The position numbers and the translations under genes were made by a program. A stretch of 64,000 nt of DNA. Source: Ectothiorhodospira magna (GTDB lineage Bacteria > Pseudomonadota > Gammaproteobacteria > Ectothiorhodospirales > Ectothiorhodospiraceae). Location of the stretch: positions 56,784 through 120,783 of the forward strand of contig NZ_FOFO01000004.1 of NCBI RefSeq assembly GCF_900110965.1, written 5' to 3'. The notes beneath the pieces were generated by a model that was not told where the DNA came from, ran no database searches, and worked only from the letters and a program-made list of their open reading frames with translations. Shown here in pieces: positions 52,233-62,066 of this stretch (positions within the stretch are counted from its first letter, which is position 1; every line of letters starts with the position of its first letter).

Positions 52233-54404
52233 TCAGGCCGTGGCCACTCGCCGTACCGCAAAAATATTGGGCAAGGCACCGATCTTGTCCATCACGGCAC
52301 TCAGTTGCCCCGTATCGGCGATCTCCAGGGTCAGATCCATGGTTACGGTACGTTCCGATGGATCGGTACGGGTAGAGGCGGCCAGCACGTTAACCCGGTC
52401 ATTGGCCAGTACCTGGGTGATATCCCGCAACAGTCCCTGACGGTCAAAGGCCTCCACATGCACCACCACCGGATAGGCCTGACGCTCTTCGCCCCAGCTC
52501 ACCTCTACCAGACGGTAGCGCTTTTCCGTGGGCATTCGCAGAATATTGACACAGTCTCGCCGATGAATGGTGACCCCCTTGCCTCTGGTGATGTACCCCA
52601 CAATGGCATCCCCCGGTACGGGTCGGCAACAGCGGGCCACCTGGGTGAGCAGGTTCCCCACCCCCCGGATCTGAATCCCTTTTTCACCATTGCCAGCCTT
52701 GCTGGCGGGACGACGGCTACGCCGTCCCATAAGCGTTTCCTCTGCAGTGGGGGTGATGGGCACCTGCAGGGCACTGGCCAACTGGGCGGGCGTGATCTCG
52801 CCGGCGCCGATGGCCACCAACAGTTCATCCCGGCTGGGCTGATGAAAGCGTCTGAGCAACTCGTCCATATCCGGTTCAGTGCCTCCCTGTCGCTGAACTT
52901 CCCGCTCCAGAATCTGCCGGCCTTCCTGCAGATTCTTGTCATGATCCTGGAACTTGAACCAACTGCGGGCCTTGGCCCTGGCCCGCGAAGTCCGCAGATA
53001 CCCCATATTGGGATTCATCCAGTCCCGGCTGGGACCGCCCTGACGGGTGGTGAGGATTTCTACCCGCTCACCAGAACGCAGTTCATAGGTCAAAGGCACA
53101 ATACGGCCATTGATCTTGGCGCCTCGACAACGATGACCCACCTCGGTATGAATGGTGTAGGCAAAGTCCAGGGGGGTGGCGCCTTTGGGCAGATCCACCA
53201 CATCCCCCCTGGGGGTCAATACAAACACCCGGTCTTGAAATAACTCCGAACGAAAATCCTCCAGCAATTCCCGGTCGTTGTCCTGATGCTCCAGCAGGCG
53301 ACGCAGGGAAGCAATGGCCCGCATCAGCGCCTGATCCTCCCGACCGCCTTCCTTGTAGCGCCAGTGGGCCGCCACCCCCAATTCGGCAAAGGCATCCATG
53401 TCACGGGTGCGGATCTGCACCTCGACCACCTTGCCCTGGGGGCCTAGCACCGCTGTGTGCAGGGACTGATAGCCATTGTCTTTGGGGTTGGCAATATAAT
53501 CGTCAAATTCCTTGGGAATATGGGGCCAGCGGCTATGCACCACCCCCAGCACCGCATAGCAGGTGGACACCCGATCCACAATCACCCGAACCGCCCGCAA
53601 ATCATATAAATCCTGAAATTCCAGCTGTTTGCGGTCCATCTTCTTCCAGATGCTGTAGATATGCTTGGGTCGGCCCCGCACATCTGCGACCACCTGCTCT
53701 TCCTCCAGCGCCAACCGCAGACGATCGGTGAAGTCCTGAATATACTGCTCCCGCTCCAGCCGGCTTTCCTCCAGCAACCGGGCCACCATGCGGTAATGTT
53801 CCGGACTTTGAATACGAAAGGCCAGGTCTTCCATTTCCCACTTGAGCTGAGCCACCCCCAGACGATTGGCCAGGGGCGTGAAGATTTCCTGGGTCTCCCG
53901 GGCATAGGATCGGGCCAGGGCATCCGGGTCCTGGGACATCAGCCGCAGATGTTGCAGGCGGTAAGCCAGCTTGATGAGCACGGCCCGTACATCATCCACC
54001 ATCGCCAGCAACATGCGACGCAATCGCTCTGCCTGCTCCGGTGTCCCGTCCAACTGACCTGGGGCACTGCTAAAGCGGGTCAGCAGATGGACATTTTTCA
54101 CCAGTCGGGACACCGACTCGCCAAAATGACGGGACAGATCCTCGTCAGACACACTCTCGTCAAAATGGGCGTCCAGCAACAGGGCTGCAATCAGGGTATC
54201 TTTATCCACCCCCAATACCCGCAGATTCTCGGCCACATCCAGGCAATGGGGCTGACGGGGCTGGCGGTCATGTTCTTTCAGGGCATGGGTCAGCGCCATG
54301 GACAGGCGCACGTCCGGGCCGCCCCCTGGCGGGGTAAACCGCTCCACCAGGGCCTCACGGGACTCATGAACCAGGGATGACTTATCGTATCGGGTATGGC
54401 GCAT
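52233..54404 (-). CDS. relA: GTP/GDP pyrophosphokinase RelA
   Basis: (p)ppGpp synthetase of 723 residues activated by stalled ribosomes. The HD hydrolase motif is degraded in the N-terminal domain (LLLDAHFDESVSDEDL instead of HDxxED), so it is synthetase only. The synthetase has GRPKHIYSIWKKM, EFDDYIANPKDNGYQSLHTAV with the ExDD of RelA enzymes, and VEVQIRTRDMDAFAELG. Then TGS (VFVLTPRGDVVDLPKGATPLDFAY), a zinc-finger region (ARCCRPVPGD) and a C-terminal ACT domain. ATG 54404. It lies 31 nt after ybbP. Links starvation to RpoS. Confidence 0.97.
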   Translation of the reverse strand: MRHTRYDKSSLVHESREALVERFTPPGGGPDVRLSMALTHALKEHDRQPRQPHCLDVAENLRVLGVDKDTLIAALLLDAHFDESVSDEDLSRHFGESVSRLVKNVHLLTRFSSAPGQLDGTPEQAERLRRMLLAMVDDVRAVLIKLAYRLQHLRLMSQDPDALARSYARETQEIFTPLANRLGVAQLKWEMEDLAFRIQSPEHYRMVARLLEESRLEREQYIQDFTDRLRLALEEEQVVADVRGRPKHIYSIWKKMDRKQLEFQDLYDLRAVRVIVDRVSTCYAVLGVVHSRWPHIPKEFDDYIANPKDNGYQSLHTAVLGPQGKVVEVQIRTRDMDAFAELGVAAHWRYKEGGREDQALMRAIASLRRLLEHQDNDRELLEDFRSELFQDRVFVLTPRGDVVDLPKGATPLDFAYTIHTEVGHRCRGAKINGRIVPLTYELRSGERVEILTTRQGGPSRDWMNPNMGYLRTSRARAKARSWFKFQDHDKNLQEGRQILEREVQRQGGTEPDMDELLRRFHQPSRDELLVAIGAGEITPAQLASALQVPITPTAEETLMGRRSRRPASKAGNGEKGIQIRGVGNLLTQVARCCRPVPGDAIVGYITRGKGVTIHRRDCVNILRMPTEKRYRLVEVSWGEERQAYPVVVHVEAFDRQGLLRDITQVLANDRVNVLAASTRTDPSERTVTMDLTLEIADTGQLSAVMDKIGALPNIFAVRRVATA

Positions 54405-54434
54405 GGAGGCAGAGTATATCCATTTCTAACCCGA

Positions 54435-56927
54435 TCAGGGGAGCTGACGCAGGGTCAGCAAAGGCGGCTGACGCAACACCGCACGGGTACCCAACCAGCC
54501 GGCAAGACCGACACCCAGGGCACCGCCGGCGATACCCAGCACCCAAAGCCAGGGATTGAAGGCATAGGACAAATCGAACACCTGATGGGCCAGCACCCAG
54601 CCAATACCACTGGCACCTGCGCTGGCCAGCAGACCCGCCAAAGCCCCCATGACGGTAAATTCTGCCAACAAGCCCATCAGTACCTGACGCCGACCGGCCC
54701 CCAGAGTGCGCAAAATGGCACTTTCCCGCCGACGCAGATCCCGGGTGGCATGAATGGCTGCGTAGAGCACGGTCACCCCTGCCGCCAGGGTGAATAAAAA
54801 CACATATTCCACCGCAAGGCTGGCCCGGTCGATGATGTCACGCACCTGCTGCATCAAGGCCCGCACATCCAGGATGGTGATGCTGGGGAACTGTCTCACC
54901 ATGGCCGTCAACAGGTCGGCACGCCCCTCTGCCAGATGGAAGCTGGTCACATAGGTGACAGGCTGATCCTCCAGCAGGCCCGGCGGTGACAGCACAAAGA
55001 AATTCACATTGAAGGAATTCCAGTCCACGCTGCGCAGGCTGGTGATCTGGCCGGTGACCCTTTCGCCGGATATGCTAAATTCCAGTACATCACCCAGCCC
55101 AAGGCCCAGAGTCTGGGCCAGCCCCTCTTCGATGGAAAACTCCTGGCCATCGGTATCGTCGGACCACCACCGACCCGCCACCACCTGATTGTCTGGCTGC
55201 AGTTCACGGGCAAAGGAAAGGTTGAACTCCCGGGAAGCCAACCGCTCTGCCCTGGGATTGGTCAATGTTTCCGGATCCACCGGTGTATCGTTCACCGCCA
55301 CCAGGCGACCACGAATCATGGGGTAATACACGGGGGCCGGCAAACCTTCTGCCTCGAACAGGCTTTGCAAAGGGTCCACCTGATCTGGCTGAACATTGAT
55401 CATGAAATGGTTAGGGGCTTCCGGCGGCAGGCTGCCCTCCCAGCTGGAGAGCAAATCCACCCGCACCAGCGCCAGCAGCAACAGGGCCATGATCCCCAGT
55501 CCAAAGGCTGCCAGCTGGACCGCACTCAAGGCCCCGCGCCGGGACAGATTGGCCAGACCAAATCGCAAGGCCACGCCGCCCCGGGTACGCAGGGGCTTGA
55601 GTCCCTGCACCAAGGCCCATGCAGCCCCCCACAGGAGCACCACCGTCAGGCCGGCGCCCCCCAGAACCCAGGCCGCCAGTCGTACATCTCCCGCCTGCCA
55701 CAACAGCAGTCCCCCCAGTGCGGTCAAGGCTAGCACCAGAGCCAGCCACATGGCCGGGGGTGGCGCTCCCAGGTCGCGCCGGAGCACCCGCAGGGGCGGC
55801 ACCTGACCAATCCGCAACAGGGCCGGCAGACCAAACCCCAGGGCGGTGACCACCCCCACCCCAAGCCCCGTGAATGCCGGCCACAGAGACGGCAATGGCA
55901 ATGTGCCGGGGAACCACTGAGCCAGCAAGGCCGCTAAAAACCATTGGGCCAGAAAGCCCAGCACCAGCCCCACGGCACTGGCCAGCAGGGCCAGCCAGAG
56001 GATGCGTAAAATGAACACCTGCAATACAAAGGCCCGTGACGCTCCCAGACAACGCATGACGGCGCTCACATCGGACTGACGATCGCTGTAGTGCCGGGCC
56101 GCCACCGCCACCGCGCCCCCCGCCAGCAGCACCGCCACCAGAGCCGCCAGTCCCAGAAATTGCTCACCCCGGGCAATGGCCCCCTGCAGTTCGGGTCGGG
56201 CATCCCCAACCCCCTCCAGACGCTCCCGCTCCGTCAGGTTCTCCTGGGCCCAGTTGCGAAACGCGGCCACCTGGGATTCGCTGCCGGCCACCAACAGACG
56301 GTGACTCACCCGACTGCCCGGCACCACCAGTCCGGTGGCTTCCAGGTCTTCCAGGGATATCAGTACCCTGGGGCCCAACTGAAACAGGTCACTGCCCCGG
56401 TCCGGCTCGTAGGTGAGCACCTGGGTCAGGGTCATTTCCAGATCCCCCACCTGCAACCGGTCACCCACCGCCAGACCCAGCAGCTGTAACAGGCGAGGTT
56501 CGGCCCAGACCTCACCCCGGTCAGGTACCCGGTGGATTTCCCGCTCCTCTCCAAAGAGCACATCACTGACCCGCACCGAACCCCGCAGGGGCCAGCGGTC
56601 ACTGACCGCCTTGATCTCCGTAAGCTGGGAGGCCTCATCGGTCATGACGACGCTGGGGAAAGTCACATGACGGGCCGTCTCCAGTTCCAGATGGGCAGCC
56701 TGCTGGACCACCGCCGGCGCCAGGGGCGCAGACGAGGTGATACTCAAATCCCCCCCCAGAAGCTGGGTCGATTGCTGGGACAGGCCCCGCTGCACCCGAT
56801 CGGTAAAGAAACTGACCGAAGTGACGGCTGCCACTGCAATGACCAGAGCCATGGCCAAAATGCGCAATTCACCGGCACGCCATTCCCGTCCCAGGGACAG
56901 CCAGGAATACCGCAACACCTGATTCAT
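54435..56927 (-). CDS. ybbP: ABC transporter permease, FtsX-like (YbbP)
   Basis: Large membrane subunit of 830 residues with two FtsX-like permease units and long periplasmic loops (YbbP family). First helix around ILAMALVIAVAAVTSVSFF; a second cluster around LLALVRVDLL; the final helices surround LFTLAAGVTVLYAAIHATRDLRRRESAILRTLGAGRRQVL, the FtsX signature area. ATG 56927 overlaps the ybbA stop (ATGA). The YbbAP pair probably extracts or moves a lipid or outer-membrane component; its substrate is unproven. Confidence 0.94.
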   Translation of the reverse strand: MNQVLRYSWLSLGREWRAGELRILAMALVIAVAAVTSVSFFTDRVQRGLSQQSTQLLGGDLSITSSAPLAPAVVQQAAHLELETARHVTFPSVVMTDEASQLTEIKAVSDRWPLRGSVRVSDVLFGEEREIHRVPDRGEVWAEPRLLQLLGLAVGDRLQVGDLEMTLTQVLTYEPDRGSDLFQLGPRVLISLEDLEATGLVVPGSRVSHRLLVAGSESQVAAFRNWAQENLTERERLEGVGDARPELQGAIARGEQFLGLAALVAVLLAGGAVAVAARHYSDRQSDVSAVMRCLGASRAFVLQVFILRILWLALLASAVGLVLGFLAQWFLAALLAQWFPGTLPLPSLWPAFTGLGVGVVTALGFGLPALLRIGQVPPLRVLRRDLGAPPPAMWLALVLALTALGGLLLWQAGDVRLAAWVLGGAGLTVVLLWGAAWALVQGLKPLRTRGGVALRFGLANLSRRGALSAVQLAAFGLGIMALLLLALVRVDLLSSWEGSLPPEAPNHFMINVQPDQVDPLQSLFEAEGLPAPVYYPMIRGRLVAVNDTPVDPETLTNPRAERLASREFNLSFARELQPDNQVVAGRWWSDDTDGQEFSIEEGLAQTLGLGLGDVLEFSISGERVTGQITSLRSVDWNSFNVNFFVLSPPGLLEDQPVTYVTSFHLAEGRADLLTAMVRQFPSITILDVRALMQQVRDIIDRASLAVEYVFLFTLAAGVTVLYAAIHATRDLRRRESAILRTLGAGRRQVLMGLLAEFTVMGALAGLLASAGASGIGWVLAHQVFDLSYAFNPWLWVLGIAGGALGVGLAGWLGTRAVLRQPPLLTLRQLP

Positions 56928-57613
56928 GCCGCCTCCAGCACGCCGTCATTGAGTCGGTAGCGCCGCTCGCAGCGGTCCGCCAGCGCCATGTCATGGGTCA
57001 CCAGCACCAAGGCCGTGCCATAAACCGCCTTGAGATTGAACAGCAGGCGGATGATCTGTTCTCCGGTCTGTTGATCCAGATTGCCAGTGGGTTCATCGGC
57101 AAACAGCACCCTGGGATGGGCGGCAAAGGCCCGGGCGATGGCCACCCGCTGCTGCTCACCACCGGAAAGCTGGCCGGGATAATGGGCCATCCGCCGGGCC
57201 AGTCCCACCTGCTCCAAGGCCTCCATGGCCCCGGTCCGTGCATCCCCGGCCCGCCCGGACAGTTCCAGGGTCAGCATCACGTTCTCCAGTGCCGTCAAGG
57301 CCGGCAGCAGCTGGAAGGACTGAAATACAAACCCCACTTGACCGGCCCGCAGCATGGCCCGTTGATCTTCGGTCAGCCCCCCCAAGGCACGGCCCAACAA
57401 CTGAACCTCGCCGGCCGTGGGCAGGTCCAATCCCGCCAGCAAACCCAGCAGGGTGGACTTGCCTGAACCGGAAGCCCCGACGATGGCCACCACTTCGGCA
57501 GTTGTCACCGTCAGGTCCACACCCTTTAAAATGGCCAGTTCACCCCCCGGACCATGAACAGATTTGACCAGACGGCTTGCCGATACCACGGCGGCGGAGG
57601 ATTGAGACACCAT
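56924..57613 (-). CDS. ybbA: ABC transporter ATP-binding protein YbbA
   Basis: LolD-like ATPase (229 residues) for YbbP. ATG 57613 has AAGGAG 10 nt upstream; the frame extends to 57823 but lies inside tesA. Walker [12 protein letters not shown], signature [14 protein letters not shown], Walker [13 protein letters not shown], and switch His in VTHDMALAD. Its start codon overlaps the divergent tesA start at a CATG, so promoter elements for each gene must lie in the other's coding region. Same order as in E. coli. Confidence 0.96.
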   Translation of the reverse strand: MVSQSSAAVVSASRLVKSVHGPGGELAILKGVDLTVTTAEVVAIVGASGSGKSTLLGLLAGLDLPTAGEVQLLGRALGGLTEDQRAMLRAGQVGFVFQSFQLLPALTALENVMLTLELSGRAGDARTGAMEALEQVGLARRMAHYPGQLSGGEQQRVAIARAFAAHPRVLFADEPTGNLDQQTGEQIIRLLFNLKAVYGTALVLVTHDMALADRCERRYRLNDGVLEAA

Positions 57614-58232
57614 GGGATCACGACTCCTTTTCTTGCTGTGCATGTTATGCCTGCCCGCTTCGGCGATGGCCGAACGGCCTGCCCTGCTGATCATGGGAGA
57701 CAGCCTGAGCGCCGCCTGGGGCATCCCGGTGGAACAGGGCTGGGTGGCCCTGCTGGAACAGCGCCTGGAACAAAACGGCCACACCTGGACCGTGGTCAAT
57801 GCCAGCATCAGCGGAGAAACCACCCGTGGCGGCCTGACCCGCTTGCCCCGCGCCCTGGAACGACATCAACCCGAACTGGTGATCATCAGCCTGGGCGGCA
57901 ATGACGGATTGCGGGGCGTCGCCCTGGACGAAATTCGGCACAATCTGTCCCGCATGATCCAGCTCAGTGGGGACCAGGGCGCCCAGGTGGTGCTGGTGGG
58001 GATTCAGGTACCGCCCAACTTGGGCAGACAGTTTACCCAGAGGTTCCACCAAATCTACCACGAACTGGCGGCGGAATATCAGATTCCCCTGGTACCGTTC
58101 CTGCTGGAGGGGGTGGCCCTGGAGCCGGACCTGATGCAGGCGGATGGCATTCATCCCACCGCCCAGGCCCAGCCGATCATGCTGGAGACAGTATGGGGGG
58201 TACTGGAGGCGGTGCTGGCCCAGGGAAGGTGA
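57612..58232 (+). CDS. tesA: Multifunctional acyl-CoA thioesterase/lysophospholipase TesA
   Basis: Periplasmic SGNH/GDSL hydrolase of 206 residues. The signal peptide ends in ASAMA. The catalytic set is present: GDSLSAAWG (Ser), GGNDGL (Asn), NASISGETT (block II), and DGIHPTAQAQ (Asp, His). Start ATG 57612 has GGAGG about 11 nt upstream. Divergent from ybbA with overlapping start codons; convergent with the HAD gene 6 nt downstream. Confidence 0.94.
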   Translation: MGSRLLFLLCMLCLPASAMAERPALLIMGDSLSAAWGIPVEQGWVALLEQRLEQNGHTWTVVNASISGETTRGGLTRLPRALERHQPELVIISLGGNDGLRGVALDEIRHNLSRMIQLSGDQGAQVVLVGIQVPPNLGRQFTQRFHQIYHELAAEYQIPLVPFLLEGVALEPDLMQADGIHPTAQAQPIMLETVWGVLEAVLAQGR

Positions 58233-58238
58233 TACCGC

Positions 58239-58925
58239 TCACCGAAGCAACAACCGGGCCGGCAATTCCGATACCGAACTCAGGGTCAGATCCGGTGGCG
58301 ACCCCCCGTGCTCCCACACCAGGGCATGGGGATTGACCCAGGCGGCACGCATCCCCACCCGGGCCGCGCCACGCACATCCCGCTCTGCATCATCTCCCAC
58401 GTGCAGGGTCTCGGACGCGGCCACACCGGCCTCGTCCAGGGCGGCGGTGAAAATTCGCGCCGATGGCTTGGCGGCCCCGGCAGCGGCGGAAGTGATCACA
58501 AAATCGAACCGGTCACCGATGCCGATGTGATGCACACAGGCATTGCCATTGGTGATGGCGCCGATGCGAAAATGGCCCCGGAGACGATCCAGGGTCTCCA
58601 GCACATCGTCGTAGAGAGACACCTGATTGCGGGCCTCCCAGAACACCCGGAACGCCGGTTCCACCAGTTCGTCCCCGTAGCCCGACTGGGCCGCCAGGAT
58701 GCGCAACCAGTGCTTGCGCAGCCGGGTCATGTCGTAGTGCAGGTGCCGGCGCTCGGCAAACCAGGCCTGACGGTGACGGATCATGGCCTCCAGGCTGTGA
58801 CGCTCGGCAATACGTGGGTAATGAACCCCAAGCCAGTGGTGAAAAACCCGTTCCGCATTCTGGATCACCGGGGCACAGTCCCACAGGGTATCATCCAGGT
58901 CGAAGGTGATGCAGCGTATGTCCAT
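58239..58925 (-). CDS. HAD-family hydrolase (YigB-like)
   Basis: Haloacid-dehalogenase phosphatase of 228 residues. ATG 58925 opens MDIRCITFDLDDTLWD, with the nucleophile and acid/base Asp pair; the Thr of motif II is in GAITNGNA, Lys in GAAKPSARIF, and the acidic pair in HVGDDAERDVRG. The cap resembles YigB-type FMN phosphatases, but the substrate is not certain. The frame extends to 59144 into the receptor gene and is rejected there. Convergent with tesA. Confidence 0.92.
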   Translation of the reverse strand: MDIRCITFDLDDTLWDCAPVIQNAERVFHHWLGVHYPRIAERHSLEAMIRHRQAWFAERRHLHYDMTRLRKHWLRILAAQSGYGDELVEPAFRVFWEARNQVSLYDDVLETLDRLRGHFRIGAITNGNACVHHIGIGDRFDFVITSAAAGAAKPSARIFTAALDEAGVAASETLHVGDDAERDVRGAARVGMRAAWVNPHALVWEHGGSPPDLTLSSVSELPARLLLR

Positions 58926-58965
58926 GGCCGAAGCATACCCGTTAGCCGGTGCAGAATACAGGCGA

Positions 58966-60591
58966 CTATACCTGGAATCGCTCCATCGCAACGCGCAGTT
59001 CTGCCGCCAACCGGGCCAGATTCTGTGCCGCCTGGGCGGTTTCCTGGGCGCCGGAGGACACATCGTGGCCACTTTCGCTGATACGGACCACATTGCGGTT
59101 AATATCTTCAGCCACGGCACTTTGTTCCTCTGCAGCGCTGGCAATCTGACCGCTCATGTCCGTAATGGTCCCCACGGCGGACACGATGGTTCGCAGGGAT
59201 TTGTCCGCTTCACTGGCGCCGGTGGAAGTCTCTTCAGCCCGCTGGCGACCGGCTTGCATCACCTGCACCGCGCTTCTGGCACCTTCCTGCAGGGACTTGA
59301 TCATGGACTCAATTTCCCGGGTGGAGCTTTGGGTACGGCTGGCCAGAGTTCGCACTTCATCGGCCACCACGGCAAAACCACGCCCCTGCTCTCCGGCCCG
59401 GGCAGCCTCAATGGCAGCATTCAAGGCCAGCAGATTGGTCTGCTCGGCAATGCCCTGAATCACATCCAGTACGGCACCAATTTTTTCGCTGTTTGCCTCT
59501 AGTTGCTGAATCACATCGGCAGCCCCACTGATCTCCCGGGCCAACTCCTGAATGGCCTTGATGGCCTGAGAGGAAACCGCCTGGGATTCCCTGGATTCGT
59601 CATTGGCCTTGGCTGCTGCCGTGGATGCCTCGGTGGCACTGCGCGCCACCTCCATCACGGTGGAGGTCATCTGATTCATGGCCGTGGCCACCAGTTCGGT
59701 CTGGGAATGCTGATCCCCTACCCGCCGCAAGGTCTGTTCAGTCACCACAGAAAGCTGTTCCGAGGCGGCTGATAACTGGGCAGTGGCGCCGTTGACCTGA
59801 CCAATGATGCTACGGAAGCTGTCCCCCATGCGATTAAAAGACCGGGACACCCGCCCCAGTTCGTCATGGCTATGATCATCCACAACCACCGTCAGATCCC
59901 CGTCGGCCATCCGGCCACTGGCCGCCACCAGCTGATCCACCGCACCCGTAATACGTTTGAGCAGCAACAGCCCACCGAGCAGGGTGACAACATAAGCCAG
60001 TACCAACAACAAAATCATGCCATTACGGATCTGTCCCTTGAGCGCCAAAGAATCCTGATAGGCTTCCCTGGCCACTTCCAGTTGCAAATCCATCAAAGTG
60101 CGCAAGGTGTCTGCAGCTTGCTGATAGAGCTGATTGACTTCCCGCTGCAATAACTGCTCTGTGGCTTCCCATTGCCCCGCCCTGAGCTGTTCCATCACCG
60201 GAGTCAGCCCCCGTCGATCCAGTTCTGCCCACTGGCGCTCGAAGCTGGCGGCCAGCTGAGCTTCCCTTGGCGTCAGAGTGGTCTGCTTGTAATCAGCCCA
60301 GATGCGATCCATGGTCTGCTGATTCTCTCGAACCCGGCGCAGCGCAGTATCAATGGCATTGGGCCGGGTATCGCTCAAGGCCATGCGCAACTGCATCCGT
60401 GAGTCGGCGATTCGCTCGCTGATCCGTCCCAACTGCCCCATCGGCTCCAATCGGTCGTCGTAGACCGACTGCAGACGCTGTTCAATCTGTACAATGCCGA
60501 CCCAGCCCATCAGGGCGATGGCGGACATCAGCAACAAGGCCGACGCCATCATCAGCGCCAGGCGCTGACGGAGAGTAAGGCTGATTCCCAT
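58966..60591 (-). CDS. Methyl-accepting chemotaxis receptor (4HB type)
   Basis: Transmembrane chemoreceptor of 541 residues. ATG 60591 has AGGAG 8 nt upstream. Helix 1 about 15-35 and helix 2 about 190-212; between them a periplasmic four-helix-bundle domain. HAMP ([21 protein letters not shown]) and the signalling hairpin ([34 protein letters not shown]) follow. It lacks a CheR pentapeptide (ends ERFQV). A sigma-28 promoter precedes it, so it probably feeds flagellar chemotaxis; its ligand is unknown. Not linked to che genes. Confidence 0.95.
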   Translation of the reverse strand: MGISLTLRQRLALMMASALLLMSAIALMGWVGIVQIEQRLQSVYDDRLEPMGQLGRISERIADSRMQLRMALSDTRPNAIDTALRRVRENQQTMDRIWADYKQTTLTPREAQLAASFERQWAELDRRGLTPVMEQLRAGQWEATEQLLQREVNQLYQQAADTLRTLMDLQLEVAREAYQDSLALKGQIRNGMILLLVLAYVVTLLGGLLLLKRITGAVDQLVAASGRMADGDLTVVVDDHSHDELGRVSRSFNRMGDSFRSIIGQVNGATAQLSAASEQLSVVTEQTLRRVGDQHSQTELVATAMNQMTSTVMEVARSATEASTAAAKANDESRESQAVSSQAIKAIQELAREISGAADVIQQLEANSEKIGAVLDVIQGIAEQTNLLALNAAIEAARAGEQGRGFAVVADEVRTLASRTQSSTREIESMIKSLQEGARSAVQVMQAGRQRAEETSTGASEADKSLRTIVSAVGTITDMSGQIASAAEEQSAVAEDINRNVVRISESGHDVSSGAQETAQAAQNLARLAAELRVAMERFQV

Positions 60592-60676
60592 GAGATGTCT
60601 CCTGATTATGCAATCGACACCGAAACCGGTGCCAAGCCGGGAGGATGCCATGCCTCCCCAAGCTACTTTATCCGTA

Positions 60677-60703
60677 ATATCGGCGGTAGCACCCGTTCCT
60701 TGA
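60677..60703 (-). promoter_or_regulatory. Sigma-28 promoter for the solitary receptor
   Basis: Minus-strand TCAAGGAA (60703-60696), 11 nt, GCCGATAT (60684-60677): 7 of 8 at -10 and 4 of 8 at -35, with exact spacing. It shares TCAAG with the cheY promoter of this window. The start would be near 60669, about 78 nt before the ATG. Confidence 0.55.
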
Positions 60704-60720
60704 ACCTCCTCTGTCAGCGC

Positions 60721-60735
60721 CTCCGCCGGGCGGAG
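60721..60735. repeat. CTCCGCC/GGCGGAG inverted repeat
   Basis: A perfect seven-pair inverted repeat with a single central base, in the 248-bp divergent region between the chemoreceptor and cytochrome c'. Too tight for an RNA hairpin; a DNA operator is conceivable. Apart from the sigma-28 promoter I see no other clear element in this region. Confidence 0.4.
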
Positions 60736-60839
60736 ACTGGGGGGATAAGCGAGATTTTTGGCGATGATGGGATAGGCATCGGTATCAACAGGTCAGGAAT
60801 GTTAAACTGACGCCCACAACCATCCATGACGGAGAGATT

Positions 60840-61298
60840 ATGAAAACCCAAACAAAGGCACTGATTGCCGGACTGATCCTGACCCTGGCCGCAGGCACCG
60901 CCTGGGCGGTGGACCCGGAAGACGCCATCGAATACCGCAAGGCGGTGTTCCAGGTCTTCAAATGGAACATGGGCCCCATGGGCGCCATGGCCCAGGGAGA
61001 CAGACCTTTTGACCGGGAAGAACTGGCCAAGTACGCCGAACAGATGGCCCGTACCGCTGACCTGCCCTGGCAAGGCTATGTAGACGGTTCCGATGTGGGC
61101 AACACGGCCTCCAGACCTGAGGTCTGGACTGATCGCGCCCGTTTTGACGCCATGGCCCGGGACTTTGAAACCCAGGCCAACCGGCTGCTGGACGTGGTCA
61201 ACAGCGATGCCAACGAGCGTCAGATTCGTATGGAAATTGGCCGCCTGGGCCAAACCTGCCGGACCTGTCACGACGATTTCCGGGTCGCCCGTCGCTGA
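60840..61298 (+). CDS. Cytochrome c'
   Basis: Periplasmic haem protein of 152 residues. Sec signal peptide ends at AWA. The mature part is four-helical, with the haem motif CRTCHDDFR close to the C-terminus, as usual for cytochromes c' (haem with His and an open site for NO or CO). ATG 60840 has GGAGA 5 nt upstream. Cytochromes c' protect against nitric oxide. It converges on a cytochrome b561-type gene, separated by two strong hairpins. Confidence 0.94.
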   Translation: MKTQTKALIAGLILTLAAGTAWAVDPEDAIEYRKAVFQVFKWNMGPMGAMAQGDRPFDREELAKYAEQMARTADLPWQGYVDGSDVGNTASRPEVWTDRARFDAMARDFETQANRLLDVVNSDANERQIRMEIGRLGQTCRTCHDDFRVARR

Positions 61299-61310
61299 TC
61301 CAAAAGGCAA

Positions 61311-61327
61311 GGGGGGAATACCCCCCC
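61311..61327. terminator. First hairpin after cytochrome c'
   Basis: GGGGGG-AATA-CCCCCC (61311-61326) is a six-pair G:C stem located 13 nt after the cytochrome c' stop. It is followed by a second hairpin at 61339. No T-tract. Confidence 0.5.
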
Positions 61328-61338
61328 TGCCCCATGAA

Positions 61339-61359
61339 CCCCAAGGGCAAACCTTGGGG
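61339..61359. terminator. Second hairpin between cytochrome c' and b561
   Basis: CCCCAAGG (61339-61346) and CCTTGGGG (61352-61359) pair perfectly around GCAAA. It ends three bases before the cytochrome b561 stop, so it may serve both genes. Confidence 0.55.
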
Positions 61360-61361
61360 TA

Positions 61362-62048
61362 TCACGGAATGTAGGTGATCCCCGCCCACACCAGAGCGGA
61401 ACAGACCGCCAGCAGCAGCACCGCCCACCACAGGTTGGCAAACTTCACATCCTCGGCCCCGTACCAGGTCACCCGCTTGCGCCCGGTGATCATGGGCAGG
61501 ATCAGATTATCCCGCTTCAGCAGCCAGTACAGCAGCACCGCCGTGATGTGGATGCCCACCATGACCAAAATCAGGTCAAAAGTGAACTTGTGCAGACCGG
61601 TGAGCCAGTCACTGGTGGACGATGACACCATGCGGGCAAAGGGGCCCCGGTTGAAAATCTGATCATTGGCAAACAAACCGGTGAAGGACTGGAACAGCAA
61701 CAGGCCCAGCATGATCATCACCGCCCACCCCCCCATGGGATTGTGACCGGGATGCCGGTGGCTGTCGCCACTGAACAACCCCTTGAAATACTGGAACACC
61801 GTCACCGGCCCGGCGATAAAATCCGAAAAACGGGCAGATTGGGTACCCATCACCCCCCAAAGAATCCGAAACAGCAAAAGGGCAATCAACCCATACCCCA
61901 GCCACATGTGCCAATGCAGGGTCATCACGTCCCGGCTGGTGTACCACAGCCCCACCAACAGGATGATTAAAGCCCCGTGAAAAAGCCGGGTGGGCAAATC
62001 CCAGATTCGAATGATCTTGCCGTAATGTCTTGCATACCCTGTGTCCAT
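61362..62048 (-). CDS. Cytochrome b561 family membrane protein
   Basis: Di-haem membrane cytochrome b of 228 residues. ATG 62048 has GGAGG four nt upstream. Four or five helices with histidines in TRLFHGALII, LHWHMWLGYG, LHKFTFDLIL and VGIHITAVLLYW; these should ligate haems in the membrane and pass electrons between quinol and a periplasmic partner, plausibly the neighbouring cytochrome c'. Related b561 proteins often occur next to cytochrome c' in Chromatiales. It is 18 nt after recJ and could be co-transcribed with it. Confidence 0.88.
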   Translation of the reverse strand: MDTGYARHYGKIIRIWDLPTRLFHGALIILLVGLWYTSRDVMTLHWHMWLGYGLIALLLFRILWGVMGTQSARFSDFIAGPVTVFQYFKGLFSGDSHRHPGHNPMGGWAVMIMLGLLLFQSFTGLFANDQIFNRGPFARMVSSSTSDWLTGLHKFTFDLILVMVGIHITAVLLYWLLKRDNLILPMITGRKRVTWYGAEDVKFANLWWAVLLLAVCSALVWAGITYIP

Positions 62049-62066
62049 AAAACCTCCAGATGGCAA

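Noticed and set aside
60770..60800. Possible FNR half-site (GGTATCAAC) before cytochrome c'
   Set aside because: Only one half-site matches; the other half agrees at two of five positions.
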